Notes under the pieces: generated by a model
Seen by the model: only the letters and a program-made list of their open reading frames with translations
Told to the model about the DNA's origin: nothing
Database searches by the model: none
DNA from: Anastatus disparis
Lineage: Eukaryota; Arthropoda; Insecta; Hymenoptera; Eupelmidae
DNA: 64,000 nucleotides
Direction of reading: 5' to 3'
NCBI GenBank assembly: GCA_017163975.1
Contig: JAFFSR010000093.1
Location: forward strand, 258,001 to 322,000
Translations under genes and position numbers: made by a program
In this document: piece after piece, positions 20,803 through 33,295 of the stretch
Position numbering within the stretch: the stretch's first letter is position 1
How the letters are laid out: each line of letters starts with the position of its first letter

Positions 20803-22190
20803 AATTTGCCATGTTACGAAATCAACTAGAATTAAATCTCTTGATGCAATTGTCAAGTATTAGTATATACCTATAGGGAATAAAAATTAGAACTAAGAAT
20901 TAGAACTAAGTGCTGGCCATATACTTTAGAATAAACACTTATAAAATAAAATAAAACAAAAATTATCTTTAGTATAGCAATCCTCTGTTGATATGCTAAT
21001 AGCATTTATCCTAAAAAGAAAAGATCAGTAGAATATTTATTTAAATTCAACAATCTAATTTTTGCCTAAAATTTTTCTCAATTTTTCGACATTTGGGTGC
21101 ATGTCCGCTTAATTAAATAGACTTACAGGAAAATAATTATTTAACCTTACTGAAAAGAAAAAGGAAAAAGAATGAAATTTACGTTTAATGTAACATTGTC
21201 TAGCCTTTTTTTTATTTTTTTCATTTTTGTTTGTGTGACATGTCTGCATAGATCTGTCAAAAATATCTTTTAACTAAATGAACCGCAAAGGAAAGTATAC
21301 AGCGTGTGAAATTACTGCTTTTCTCTGAAAACTATGACAAAAAATTAAACTTATTTTTTAATACAGCATATTCCTTATGACTAAAAGATTTATTTATTTA
21401 TTTATTTATATGTATTCATTAATATTATTCGGAGAAAGAAGTGCAAATATACATAATTATATGTCAATAGCTAAAAATAAAAAAAAATTAATAGAAAAGA
21501 GATAAAAATAATACAAAGATTTTTCATACATCCGTGATTATGCAGATGTAACAGTATCCAACATTAATAAATAACAAAAGAAAATAAAAAATATCAGAAA
21601 AAAAAATTCGTGCTACTATTGTCAGAAAATTAATAATTTAAATGTCCTTTAGTTTAAAATTCGTACATTTAACTATAACAATAAAATAATTTTAAATTAA
21701 AAGTTTCAAACAAAAATAAATACAAAATTATTATTAGATATGTCAGATCAAATTAAGAAGAACTGTTAAATAGGAAAAACTTGAGTAAGATTTTTTTTCG
21801 CAAAAGTAATTTGTTCACGTGGGTAGTTTTTGCCTGTATAAAAGAAATAATTCATTCTAACAAAATTTAACTAAATTATGAAACTAAATTACAACTATAT
21901 GTAATTATCTTAAACAATAAAGGAAATTTTGTTTTTTTTTTCGTAGTAAAATAATTTGAGTATTTATAAATTGTTCCAAATGAAGATTAAAGATTAAATA
22001 GTAGATCATATCCAAAAGGAATCATATTAACGATTCTTACTGTTGGGATATTTACATTGCCGCAATGAATGAAACATACAAGAATTGTTTTAATTGAAAA
22101 AAAAAATCCATTTAGTTCGATAATAGGAAAAAGTAGATATATTCATTTTATTACTTTAGGTTTAGCCGGGGACGGCTAATATTTTAAGTA
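20803..22190. other. AT-rich interval, no gene seen
   Basis: Low-complexity A/T runs with scattered TTTATTTATTTAT. No reading frame, tRNA-like signal or clear repeat family was recognised. Confidence 0.5.
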
Positions 22191-23446
22191 AGATAGATAG
22201 ATAGATAATTAATTTATTTATGTACATTATGTTGTACAACAAAATATAGGTTACAAAGAATTATAACAATAGAATAAAATAAAAATAAAATACAAATAAA
22301 AAAGTAATAATAACTACAAAAATAAAATAAAAAATAAAAAATACAAACAAAATAAAAATCAAAACAAAAAGCAAAGAAAATTTTAAGCTGGGAGCAGAGG
22401 TCCAAACTCTTGGGAGAGGAAGTGCGCATGAGAGGTCAACTTGAAAGATGAGAGTGAAGATGAAGTCCTCAGCGACGATGGAAGTTCATTCCACAGTCGC
22501 GAGGATGAAACAGTGAATGAGCGTTGATGGTATTCGGTGGAAGAATGAGGAATGGTCAATGGCCTCACATCCCCCCTCAGAGCCCTAACAGGCCGGTTCC
22601 ACTGATATCTAGAAAATAGATATGAAGGTGAGCATGATAAAAACATTTTGAAAAGAAAAGTAGAGGCAAAGTAGTTCCTTATACCTGCAGTAGATAACCA
22701 ACCCAGAGAGAGCCTATAAGGAGAGATGTGCTCACGCCTACCTACACCATAGATGTAACGTATACCAGCGTTGATAACCCTCTGAAGCCTAAGGTCGAGT
22801 TCAGCAGAAAGGTCAGTAAACACAAGACAACAATAGTCAAGAATCGGAAACAACAGTGTACGAATAAGGTGCTTACGTAGAGCAAAAGTAGTGCTCCGTC
22901 TAAAGAAATTGAGTCGATAGAGGAGAGAGAACGACCTGTTACACACATGTGTGATATGCTCCTTCCAGTTCAGCTTGCTGTCAAGATACACACCTAGATT
23001 ACGAACAGATGACTCAAAACCAATTGTCTCACCATTGATGCAGATACCAGTAGATGGCAAGGAGGTTAGAATATTGATATAATAATAAGAGCCAATTATG
23101 ATAGCCTTTGTCTTGTTGATATTCAACTTAAGATGATTGCTGGATGCCCAATCTGCGACCAATGACGCATGTTCACTCATTAGTGAAGTATAATGATCAA
23201 GCTCAGCAATCGGAAAGTGCACATACAGCTGCAAATCATCAGCATATAAGAGGTGCTGAACATTCTGATGGAAGGCAGAAGAGATGTCATTGATATAGAT
23301 AGAGAACAGCAGAGGACCCAGAACAGAGCCCTGAGGAACACCAGTGTTAAGACAGACAAAATCTGATGACCTACCAACAGTATCAATGACAGCTTGACGA
23401 CGATCAGAGAGATAAGAGCCGATCCACTTGATAACGGTGTTGATCA
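22191..23446 (-). mobile_element. 5'-truncated non-LTR retrotransposon (LINE, CR1/L2-like)
   Basis: On the minus strand an RT C-terminal half (22383-23446) is followed by an A/T-rich 3' UTR with AATAAA words. It ends in an ATCT microsatellite tail (22191-22207, seen as GATAGATAGATA on the plus strand), the usual tail type of CR1-like LINEs. Truncation at the 5' end is typical of target-primed reverse transcription. I could not find a clear TSD. Confidence 0.8.
22383..23446 (-). pseudogene. LINE reverse transcriptase, C-terminal 350 residues
   Basis: An uninterrupted frame from the truncation point. It shows IKWIGSYLSDRRQAV, motif B GVPQGSVLGPLLFSIYINDI, the catalytic YADDLQLY, the GVYLDSKLNW thumb-side motif, and a C-terminal region with LFPILDYCCLVF and RLWNELPSSLRTSSSLSSFK, a pattern of the CR1/L2/Jockey group. 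It lacks the endonuclease and the first RT motifs, so it is not functional. It copies LINE RNA into DNA at a nicked target in intact relatives. The absence of internal stops over 350 codons suggests a fairly recent insertion. There is no authentic ATG, since the frame enters from the truncated side. Confidence 0.85.
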
Positions 23447-24760
23447 CTATGATTTAACTCCTGTTAGCATACCATGTACTGATAGGAGTACCGTTTGCTG
23501 GGCTGTAACTATATCTCCGTTTGAGAACACAAAATAATGACCGGAAAGGCAAACTAATGCCTACCCATCTAGCGTCGTATCGTTAGATCCAAACGGGCGA
23601 GCCGTTCAGTCCATGTCTCGCATATAGCTCGATTTTGTGTGTGGCTTTTTCTTTTGATTTCTTTTTAAATTTATTTAAAATTTATGCTAGAGCAATTCGG
23701 TGTAAAATCATGTTTAATAAAATAAATTCATTTTAACTACAAATTATGTTGTTTTTGAGTTTTTCTTCACATATAGATAAATTCGGTAAATTTCGATGCC
23801 ACTGTAAAGTCAGTAAGTCATGTTATGGAAGGGATATTACTATACCCTAAATCTCTTTCATCAATCTAGCAATAGTCTACTTAGGGACACCCTTAGGGGA
23901 TCCTCTGCATTGTTGACTGCAGAAGTTCATGAGTTTGAGATGAATTCATGGTTTTTTCATCCCTTTTGAATAAATGTAATAAAATCATTTATCATCAAAT
24001 TTTTACCAAAATTAAAATGAATCATTATCGATCATAACTTCAAGATTTTTTCCATAGTTTTCGTTTTAATTGATTCAATTAATTAACCTTATTATGTTTC
24101 ATATTACCTTACCCTTCTTCAAAATTACCAATTTTTTCCCTCCCACTTCTTATAAGACATTTTCCTTTTTTTTTTCTTTTTCTTTCTTTTCTTATCATCC
24201 GTAATGCGACAAAGTATAATTTTTTTTATCTTTATTTTTTAAGTAAAACTAATAATGAATAATCTGGAACCTTGGAGCTGTTGTTTAGTGAGTGGTGCAG
24301 AGCCCTCGTCGTCCTGCCTATAAGCGTAGATAGGTACGCAAGTAAGACAAGTAAATGACCTTTTTCAGGTAGAATATAGATATTAGCGTACTCGAACTGA
24401 TTGCAATCAATCATGCGCCCTGCAGGGTGACTTAAGTGGTTAACTAATTCAGAAAGTATTTCCGATTAAATATACGGCTGTGCCGTTAACAAAAGGTTGA
24501 CGTTAAAAAAAACAAAAATTTTTCCACCAGACACCCTTAGAAGGGACAAAGAACAACAGACGTACTCATAACGAAATATTTATTCCAAGCAACAGTTTCC
24601 TTCTATACCTTTTGGTATTAAGAGTATACGTCCATCCATTTACCCTTCATATCCTTTTGGGTGACAATAATTCAAATATGGTTTACTTTGAAACATTTCT
24701 AGTATTGCAACGAGACTAAACATTACTAGCTATCCTTTTTCTATCTCTAATCTAAAGAGT
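23447..24760. other. Interval without recognised gene
   Basis: 23460-23640 is a GC-balanced block of unknown nature (CCGTTTGAGAACACAAAATA, CCAAACGGGCGAGCCGTTCA) adjoining the LINE. The rest is AT-rich with pyrimidine runs (24110-24200). No conserved frame seen. Confidence 0.4.
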
Positions 24761-24761
24761 C

Positions 24762-24766
24762 CATGG

Positions 24767-24802
<36 letters not shown>

Positions 24803-24803
24803 A
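24762..24803. repeat. (TA)n microsatellite
   Basis: TATATATA with one G interruption. Confidence 0.9.
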
Positions 24804-25466
24804 CGAAAAGTGATTAAGTTGATTTTAAACTAAGCTCAAGCATGCATGCTGTCCGTACAAATCAAAAAGACCTACTAGCACCAGTAGTACAGAGATTAGT
24901 AACTCTATAAAGTCGATATTGGGGCCCTATCCTGTCACTTACTACTGTCACTGCTATTCAGGCATGCGAGAATGTTTAAGCGAGCAAAGAAAAAATCTGT
25001 CGTTGCCTTATAAATACAAGGTTAAATAATAGTTTAGTTATCAGCTTGATTCACTTAAAATAGAATGCATTTCTCAATCCGATCTTTATCCAACCAATTA
25101 ATCATCATTTAGTCCAATACTTTAAACGACAGTAAGTTGACAGACGAAATGGGCTCGTAATGTAAGCAAGTGATTCATTGCTACTCCTTTCCAGCCTCAC
25201 ATCCCATCGTTCATTAATATCTAATACCAGTGGAGTACATAGAACTGCGGGATATCCAAAACATAATATCCACTGCCAGACTCATTATCAAAAGGACTGT
25301 GACAGAGATGTAGATAAAGCTGTAATATAGTTTATTCAAGCAGTGAAGTGTTCATGTTCAGTATAACGCTTACCGGAACCAACTAACTAAGCATGATAAC
25401 CTACTCTCAACCCATTTAACTTATCCTGCTGTCCAAGCATGAATGGATTAAACTTCTAAATTTTTC

Positions 25467-25793
25467 ATGACTACAAAATTTGATATTTATGCTTTAGGTA
25501 CAGATGACTCAACAGCGTCTGCCAACTTGATGCTATACAAAACATGCAGAATTACCAAAGTGACTATAGCACCAGACTCACTGCTATTGCACTCAACCCA
25601 CCAGGTGGATAGCTGGAACCATCATTATGCAAAGCAACAGGGCAGAACACAAAATTCACCCGATATACAACGATCAGCATGCTTCGTACTACAACACAGA
25701 CATCAGATGGATATTCATCCTACTAATACCATTTTCAGCACCAGCATTCAAAAACTCAATTCTTTCCTTTTAATATTAATATTACCATTATAA
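25467..25793 (+). CDS. Unsupported 108-codon open frame
   Basis: It starts at ATG 25467 (MTTKFDIYALGTDDSTASAN) and ends at a TAA. It lies in a stretch (24810-26230) with more even base composition and no repeats, unlike most of the window. No domain, signal peptide or homologue is recognised; the C-terminus is hydrophobic (LLILILPL). It could be chance, or an exon or non-coding transcript of a host locus. Confidence 0.12.
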   Translation: MTTKFDIYALGTDDSTASANLMLYKTCRITKVTIAPDSLLLHSTHQVDSWNHHYAKQQGRTQNSPDIQRSACFVLQHRHQMDIHPTNTIFSTSIQKLNSFLLILILPL

Positions 25794-26340
25794 TCATGAA
25801 AAAATATATATATATATTTATATATTGTTCGCAAACAATGATCAAAACTTATTGTGGCCTCCTGCCAAACATCTAAAGGTATATATTACCATGTATATAT
25901 AGTATGATTAGATTCTCAAATTACCTATTCCTTTCTCACTCTTACTATCAATTTCTCTCCATCCACTCCTTGCATCAATGATGGAATCCAACGGGACTAG
26001 GGAATTAAATATCATCAATAATATTACAACCGCTATACTGAGGTGCTATCCCTTTCTTTCCAATCCCCATATTGATACACCCTCCTATATCCTAATCATA
26101 CTCATTTTTTGTGTATTCTTCATGTAGTTGTGAACTTAAATTCACCTACCTCCGATTGGATATGATGGTATCGACTGCTGAGGACAACAGTTTTTCTAAG
26201 TAAGGAGGGTTTAGTGTGTTAGGTGACAAAAATTCACTTAATTATTTTTCATTTTTTATTAGAATTTATAATTCAATTTATCAATATTATTAATAAATGG
26301 AATTATAAATTCACATATATTAAATATTATTTTTTGAAAT

Positions 26341-26386
26341 TTTTTAGAGAATGTGCTTGATGAGAAAGTATCAAGTAACATTCTCT
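26341..26386. other. 18-bp stem, 8-base-loop hairpin
   Basis: TTAGAGAATGTGCTTGAT is followed after GAGAAAGT by ATCAAGTAACATTCTCTAA, its reverse complement apart from one bulge and one mismatch. It is shorter than a usual animal miRNA precursor. It is at the left edge of a GC-balanced block (26380-26690) that I could not assign. Confidence 0.5.
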
Positions 26387-26775
26387 AAGAACGCAAACTG
26401 CAAGCTCGTGCAAATAGTCATGGCTTGCCCTGAACTCGTGCGACGTAAGACATCGTATGAGGTTCGTGGTCATTTCGTGACTAGCCAATGGGAGAACTGA
26501 TTTCTCTCCTACTTTTTTTGTAAAGTTGGAACGGATTAGTCTCTCTCGTAGGTGCACAAGCGCATGCAATCAGTCTGCCACCAGCTTAGCTAATGACCAT
26601 CACGCGGAAGTAGACAGGAATCAACGGAAATGGAGAAGGACAGCAAGCACACTTGGCCTGTAGGGCTGGTTGCCGTCGCGACTTGAATATTTGAGTATTT
26701 AACTTCGCGCGTGATTTCTAATTTAAATATATTTTTTTATCTTTAAATAAATGAATGTTACGGTAAACAGACATA

Positions 26776-29732
26776 GTCCAGTAGAATTAGCTCGAAAAAC
26801 CTTAAAATTTGACTTAATTAGTGACAGGTAACTGAAGTGAAAAATGAGTTCATTAGATCAAAAGATATTAAAATTTAGAAAGACCCTCAAAATTTGGGCT
26901 GGCATATTTTTTTAAACAACGTTTTTATGTAAAAAATTGTGAAAAATCGATGTTTTTTGGATCTAGCTCTTTTCGTTTTTTAATAGGGTATATGAAATTT
27001 ATAATACTTATAAAGGTCTTCAAGACGAATAGTTTAAGCCCTATTACATTTAATTTCGTTAATAATTTATTTAAATAATCGCAAAAATATAGTCAAAAAT
27101 CGTTAAATGTTCAATAATTTTTTATTCCATAAAAAAAAGAGCTACATGCTTGTAACTTTGTAAAAAGTTGCCTTCTATCATCCTTAAGTTCCCATAATTT
27201 TTTCAGCAAAAAATATTAATTTGTTTATGAGATATTCAATTTGTTCACTAAAAAGAGGTAAAATGTAGGCCTCAAATGGACCCTATTGCGGTCATTTTAG
27301 AAAGAAATGACCATTGTCATTTATGCTCTTTGACACTTATATCTAGTGAAAATAAAAAGTTTGATTGACATTTTAATTATTTTCGCTGTTTAAATGGCGA
27401 TCGAAAAAAAAAATTTTTTTTCTTAATTGTTTTTTAAAATTATATATGAAAAAATAAAAATATTTAAATGCAACTTTTTTATTCTTGCTGCTTAAATTTT
27501 AACGCTTATTTTAAAAAAAAAAACGTTATTCTGTGATAATTAGGAGCTGAGATAATTTTTTTTTTTTTTAAATTCGCCATTTGTTTATTTACAAAGATTA
27601 AGGAATGAAATTTTAATGACAGATCCTTTGATACTTGAACTTTGATATAAGATCATTTCTGATATTAAAATCAGTTTTTTAAAACCTTAAAAGATTGTTT
27701 TTAAGTATGTATAGTTTCAATTCTTTTTGAAAAGGGGAGGAACGCGCCATCTTTTGCAAGTACAGAAAAAATTTTTTCGATTACTTCAAATTTGTCTTGT
27801 GAAAAAATTTTCTATATCTCAGTGAAATATTTACCGATTTTGATGTTTCTTTTTTTAATCTGGGGTAGCGCGAGATAATATTAACAGTCGTTATACCTGT
27901 TTAATTATATAAATAAATTAATTTGTTATAAACAATAACAAAAAATATATGCATATTTTTTTTTCATTTTTTATATACTTGTCATGTTTATTTTTATAAT
28001 TTAATAAATAAGTTTCATTTCTTTTATGAAAAAATTGGATTATTATCGTTTTTACAGGCTAATAATTAATACAAACATTGCACTTATCATAAAAATCCTG
28101 ACATTATTAAAAAAAAGCTTCTGACCTTGAATATTCAACGAATTTAACGTTTCTTTTTTTGATCTGGGGTTGTGCGAGATAATGTTAAGTACCGTCATTT
28201 TTGTTTTATTTAGCAAAACAAATTATTTTATTATAAACAATATATATGAAAAAAATAATTTATTTCATATTTTACGTTTATGGAACGTTCGTATTAATAA
28301 TTTTATGAAACATAATATCTTTTTCTCTAAAAAATTTAATTATTTTCTTTTTTAAACAATATTATTAATGAAAACATATCTCTTATCATAAAAGCCTTCA
28401 CATTATTTTTATTAATGTCAGGATTTTTATGATAAGTGCAATGTTTGTATTAATTATTAGCCTGTAAAAAAGATAATAATCTAATTTTTTCATAAAAGAA
28501 ATGAAACTTATTTATTAAATTATAAAAATAAACATGACAAGTATATAAAAAATGAAAAAAAAATATGCATATATTTTTTGTTATTGTTTATAACAAATTA
28601 ATTTATTTATATAATTAAACAGGTATAACGACTGTTAATATTATCTCGCGCTACCCCAGATTAAAAAAAGAAACATCAAAATCGGTAAATATTTCACTGA
28701 GATATAGAAAATTTTTTCACAAGACAAATTTGAAGTAATCGAAAAAATTTTTTCTGTACTTGCAAAAGATGACGCGTTCCTCCTCTTTTCAAAAAGAATT
28801 GAAACTATACATACTTAAAAACAATCTTTTAAGGTTTTAAAAAACTGATTTTAATATCAGAAATGATCTTATATCAAAGTTCAAGTATCAAAGGATCTGT
28901 CATTAAAATTTCATTCCTTAATCTTTGTAAATAAACAAATGGCGAATTTAAAAAAAAAAAAATTATCTCAGCTCCTAATTATCACAGAATAACGTTTTTT
29001 TTTTTAAATAAGCGTTAAAATTTAAGCAACAAGAATAAAAAAGTTGCATTTAAATATTTTTATTTTTTCATATATAAGTTTAAAAAACAATTAAGAAAAA
29101 AAATTTTTTTTTTCGATCGCCATTTAAACAGCGAAAATAATTAAAATGTCAATCAAACTTTTTATTTTCACTAAATATAAGTGTCAAAGAGCATAAATGA
29201 CAATGGTCATTTCTTTCTAAAATGACCGCAATAGGGTCCATTTGAGGCCTACATTTTACCTCTTTTTAGTGAACAAATTGAATATCTCATAAACAAATTA
29301 ATATTTTTTGCTGAAAAAATTATGGGAACTTAAGGATGATAGAAGGCAACTTTTTACAAAGTTACAAGCATGTAGCTCTTTTTTTTATGGAATAAAAAAT
29401 TATTGAACATTTAACGATTTTTGACTATATTTTTGCGATTATTTAAATAAATTATTGACGAAATTTAATGTAATAGGGCTTAAACTATTCGTCTTGAAGA
29501 CCTTTATAAGTATTATAAATTTCATATACCCTATTAAAAAACGAAAAGAGCTAGATCCAAAAAACATCGATTTTTCACAATTTTTTACATAAAAACGTTG
29601 TTTAAAAAAATATGCCAGCCCAAATTTTGAGGGTCTTTCTAAATTTTAATATCTTTTGATCTAATGAACTCATTTTTCACTTCAGTTGCCTGTTACTAAT
29701 TAAGTCATGCAAAAAGTCTAATTCTACTGGAC
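26776..29732. mobile_element. 2.96-kb palindromic element with ~1.33-kb arms
   Basis: Left arm (26776-~28113) and right arm (~28412-29732) are reverse complements with few differences (for example GGAGGAACGCGCCATC versus GATGACGCGTTCCTCC). Ends are GTCCAGTAGAATTAG with TA on each outer side (26774-26775, 29733-29734), consistent with a TA-targeting non-autonomous element. The ~300-bp middle (28114-28411) is a diverged direct copy of part of the left arm (GATCTGGGGTTGTGCGAGAT against ATCTGGGGTAGCGCGAGAT). No protein is encoded. A transcript would form a >1-kb double-stranded hairpin. Confidence 0.9.
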
Positions 29733-29734
29733 TA

Positions 29735-30500
29735 ACAGTCCATACAATCATCCAATTGGAGGAGTCAAGGATTCAAATCTCATTATCAGACTAGATAAGT
29801 ATTTTCATCTATTAATAATTGATTATTGTTAAGCTAATAAGTACATCATTAATTTAAAAAATTGTAAGGAATTTAAGCATGTCTTTTCATTCTGAATATT
29901 TAAATTCATTATTTTTTATATCACTCTAAAAATTCAAATAAATTCAGAAATTAGTATAAAGTAAATAAAATTAAGATGTAAGTTATTGGCCCTTTAAGAT
30001 AACCAAAAGGCCACGTGACACAAATGTAACGAATATTTTTCGCCCTGTTATATATTTTGCATCCTATCGGTATTTTTTTGATAGTATCAAACAACCAAAA
30101 TACCGTAGTAAAAGTCAAAGTTATTTTTTCAAAACATCTTATTGATCAAAAAATATCTTCACTTCTTGATAGTTTTAAAATCTTATTATTAAATTTTATT
30201 GTTTTTAAGAAGACTTTTCTTATCTTATAACAAGTAAAGATGTTATTTAAGTAGGAAAAATATCAGTGGAAAAACTTAAGATATCTTTTACATCATATTG
30301 TTGTTGAAAAATATCTGCTCTCTAATATACGTTACGCCAAGAAATTATAAGTTTCGCCTAACGTTTAAAAAATAGCGGTAAGACCACCGTAATATAATTT
30401 TGTTTTAAAAATTACATCCTTTTCGTACTGAGGTCTTTTTTCGTCAATGCTCATGTAAGAACAGAATATTTAGTTTCTATCTGACAGTCCATTAGTCAAG
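29735..30500. other. Interval without recognised gene
   Basis: AT-rich, no repeats or frames I can support. Immediately upstream of the Cys-rich ORF. Confidence 0.4.
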
Positions 30501-30907
30501 ATGTCCCTCAGAATTAAATACAATACGATTTTAATTCGTGAGGAAAGAAACGCGATAAAAGTATTGAACCATATAAGAGTGCTAAAAAATAATATTAAAA
30601 AATATAAAAAAATTATTAAAAAACAAGAAAAAAAATTATTGATTTAGAAATTAACATTATAAGAAATAACAATTTAATAAAAGAAGCTGCACTACCACTT
30701 TTACAGAGAGGTGAAAAGTGCTTTATTTGTAATAAAATATTTTTTATTGTAACAAGGTGCAATAAATGGGAACAATGTTCTCATTGCGCGAATTTCAGGT
30801 GCTTCGAATGTCGCTATTCAGCGTGCCCATGTATAGAGTACATGGACTCGCCACTCTCTCTAGCGATGGAAGATAGTGATCAAGAAGAAATTGACGTAGT
30901 GAATTGA
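30501..30907 (+). pseudogene. Small Cys-rich protein gene or pseudogene (unrecognised)
   Basis: ATG at 30501 opens MSLRIKYNTILIREERNAIK, a Lys/Ile-rich helical segment likely to form a coiled coil. One missing base in an A-run (~30628-30635) shifts the frame. The next frame gives EAALPLLQRGEKCFIC and a Cys-rich C-terminus with spacing C-x2-C-x9-C-x5-C-x2-C-x4-C-x2-C-x4-C-x-C, then an acidic tail (MEDSDQEEIDVVN) and TGA at 30905-30907. The Cys spacing suggests a double zinc-binding module of RING/PHD type, but I recognise no family. The frameshift could be a real mutation or a homopolymer sequencing error. It could be a host gene, or an accessory protein of a mobile element or virus. Confidence 0.4.
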
Positions 30908-31170
30908 GTTTTTGAAATAGTTTTTCTAATCATTAAAGTTAGTGATAGTGTAATTGAAAATATTGTAAATAGTTTTAAAAACATTTAAAAACAGTGTAAT
31001 TTAGAATATTAAAAATAATTTTAAAAACATTAAAAAAAAGAAGTTGCTGAAGATGAACTCTAGTAAAAAAGGTAAGATTTTTTATTATTTCTGTACACAC
31101 ACACATACTCACACACATATGTACATTTTGGTATTAATATATTTTCATGTAGACATAAATAATACGTTAA

Positions 31171-31402
31171 CCCTTTCAGTCACGAATTATTTTCGCAAAA
31201 ACACGTATTTTCTATCATACATTAATTTTTTAGATTTATTTACAATCATATATTCAAATCATACCATATGATACTTATAAAATGAACACTCATTTATATG
31301 AAAATGCAAAAAGAATAAAGATTAAACTTACAGTGCGAATTGAACAATAAAAAAAAGAAAATGAGAAAGGGTGCCACTATAGTGGCTCCTGTGACTGAAA
31401 GG
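31171..31402. mobile_element. piggyBac-type MITE
   Basis: Terminal inverted repeats CCCTTTCAGTCAC (31171-31183) and GTGACTGAAAGGG (31390-31402) are perfect and are flanked by TTAA on both sides (31167-31170, 31403-31406). TTAA targets and CCC-starting ends are the piggyBac hallmark. At 232 bp it encodes nothing. CCACTATAGTGG near the right end is a perfect internal palindrome. Confidence 0.85.
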
Positions 31403-31464
31403 GTTAATTTAATGTTTTTTTTCGATTAGTCATTAATTGCATGCTTTTGTTTATACAAATAATT

Positions 31465-31742
31465 CATTAATTTATTAGTTTATTTATAAACAAATCGCTA
31501 TCTTAATGGTTTTATATTGTTATCTTAATGGGTTGTTTATGTAAACATAGACAGTTCAATTATAAACAAAATCATTATCCTAATGGTTTGTTTTATGTAA
31601 ATAAATCATTAATTTAATAGTTTATTTATAAACAATTCGCTATCTTAATGGTTTATTTTGTTATCTTAATAGGCTTGTTTATGTAAACATAGACAGGTAT
31701 AGCGGATGACGCCATTGTTTACGTCTCGCTATACCTGTCTAT
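31465..31742. repeat. Direct repeat of ~95 bp, then a 24-bp-arm palindrome
   Basis: AATTTATTAGTTTATTTATA...CGCTATCTTAATGG...TTGTTTATGTAAACATAGAC occurs at ~31465-31555 and ~31603-31695. The second copy runs into TAGACAGGTATAGCG...CGCTATACCTGTCTA (31686-31742). Origin unknown. Confidence 0.6.
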
Positions 31743-33295
31743 ATACTACTGATGGAATCCCCGGAAAAATTTCAAAAATTTTTTTTTCCGACCACGAAAA
31801 ACTAATTAAAAAGTCCTATTGGGCAAAAACAACCTTGAAATAAAATCCCATTGGGCAACACTTAAGAGAAAAAATAACTACTTGATTATGGCCTAAAGTC
31901 AATAGTAACAAAGGCCAATAAAAATCTAATAAAAAAAAAACAAGTCAAGTTATATGGCGCGGTGACTCGAACAAATATATACTCATTGCATTTCTTTTAT
32001 TTATAAATTAATCGTTTCTTTTGACGTTTTTAGTATTTTACGTATTATTATATATTAAAAGATATTTGAAAATGAATGCATGATGTGTGATTTAAACATA
32101 AATACTTTTCTAAATAGTTTAACAAAATAAAGAACCTTATACAATACCTTATTATACAGTCAAAGAATAGCTTATTTAGCGTCTGTAACACGCGGATTCA
32201 AGATCCACAGTGCTATAAAATATTTGAAAAATGAAACAATCATCTTAAAAACAGAATCGTATTACATTTTTAACCAATGCGTCAATAATTTTTTCCCATT
32301 TGACTTACGTAGAAATATTTATATTAACAAGTTATCAATTTTCGTGTTAGCATGTTAAAAAATATTTTTTTCTTCAAAATAGCAAATCAAACGCGAGTGA
32401 TTCTCATTTTTGTCTTTATGAAATTGATTTCGGTTAATCGAGAATTTGTTAGTTCTTATTTAAGCATATTTAAGAAATCAAATACTTATTTTTCAAGAAA
32501 ATATGTAATTTTCTAAAAGGTTCCAAAATTACAATAAATTTACCTAAAGAAAATTATTTTATATAACCTTAATTAAAAATTTTCTTAAAGAGATAAGACA
32601 ATATTCATTTAAATTATTCGAAATATTAATCTGTGATACGAATCGATGCAGTGAAAATTTATTGTTATTAATTTGTAATCACACAATACTATAGCGATCT
32701 AAGAGTTTCTATCTTGCCAATTTAATCAACTGAGGGACAAAATCGGTCGTCATTTATTAGACAACCAGAAAAGTAGCAAGTATACATCATGTTCGTCATA
32801 AAATACAATTAAAGCATTCTCTAATTCTGTTATTATATAGCCTACGGTACTTGTCGCATAATTATGAATTTATATTTACAATTTCAAAGCGATTGGTTGA
32901 GTAATTTTTAAGATGTTTGACACTCAAACTAACACTATCCTTTTAGATACTAGTAAAACATTTTGTCTATCAAGTGTCAATGTGTGCAGGTTTTTATCAA
33001 ATTATGAATAAAAAAGACCCGCCTATCCTTGAAATAAAACTCAAATCCTCAGTGCGAGAGTTGTTCATTTCTAATCTTCAGCAATCGTGACCCTACTGAC
33101 TTATTTAATGTTTGAGAAATTGGTTATGACTTACTTAGAAAGTACCTTTTTTGGACACAAATTTTGATAAAACTGTAAAATATAAATGAATATACCTCAG
33201 AAGCGAATTTTATGAATTCACAGTCTAACAACTTGAAAATTTAATGATATTTGATCACTGTACATTAGATTTTGCTAGATTTACCTTTTTTATTA
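31743..33295. other. AT-rich interval, no gene seen
   Basis: A tRNA-like stretch at ~32185-32230 (TAGCTTATTTAGCG, GGATTCAAGATCC) is too degenerate to call. Nothing else is supported. Confidence 0.4.

Noticed and set aside
26327..26569. 80-codon minus-strand frame in a GC-balanced block
   Set aside because: No domain; includes the 26341-26386 hairpin sequence, so unlikely to be coding.
32185..32230. tRNA-like stretch (TAGCTTATTTAGCG ... GGATTCAAGATCC)
   Set aside because: A- and B-box matches are poor and no cloverleaf can be closed; possibly a very old SINE relic.
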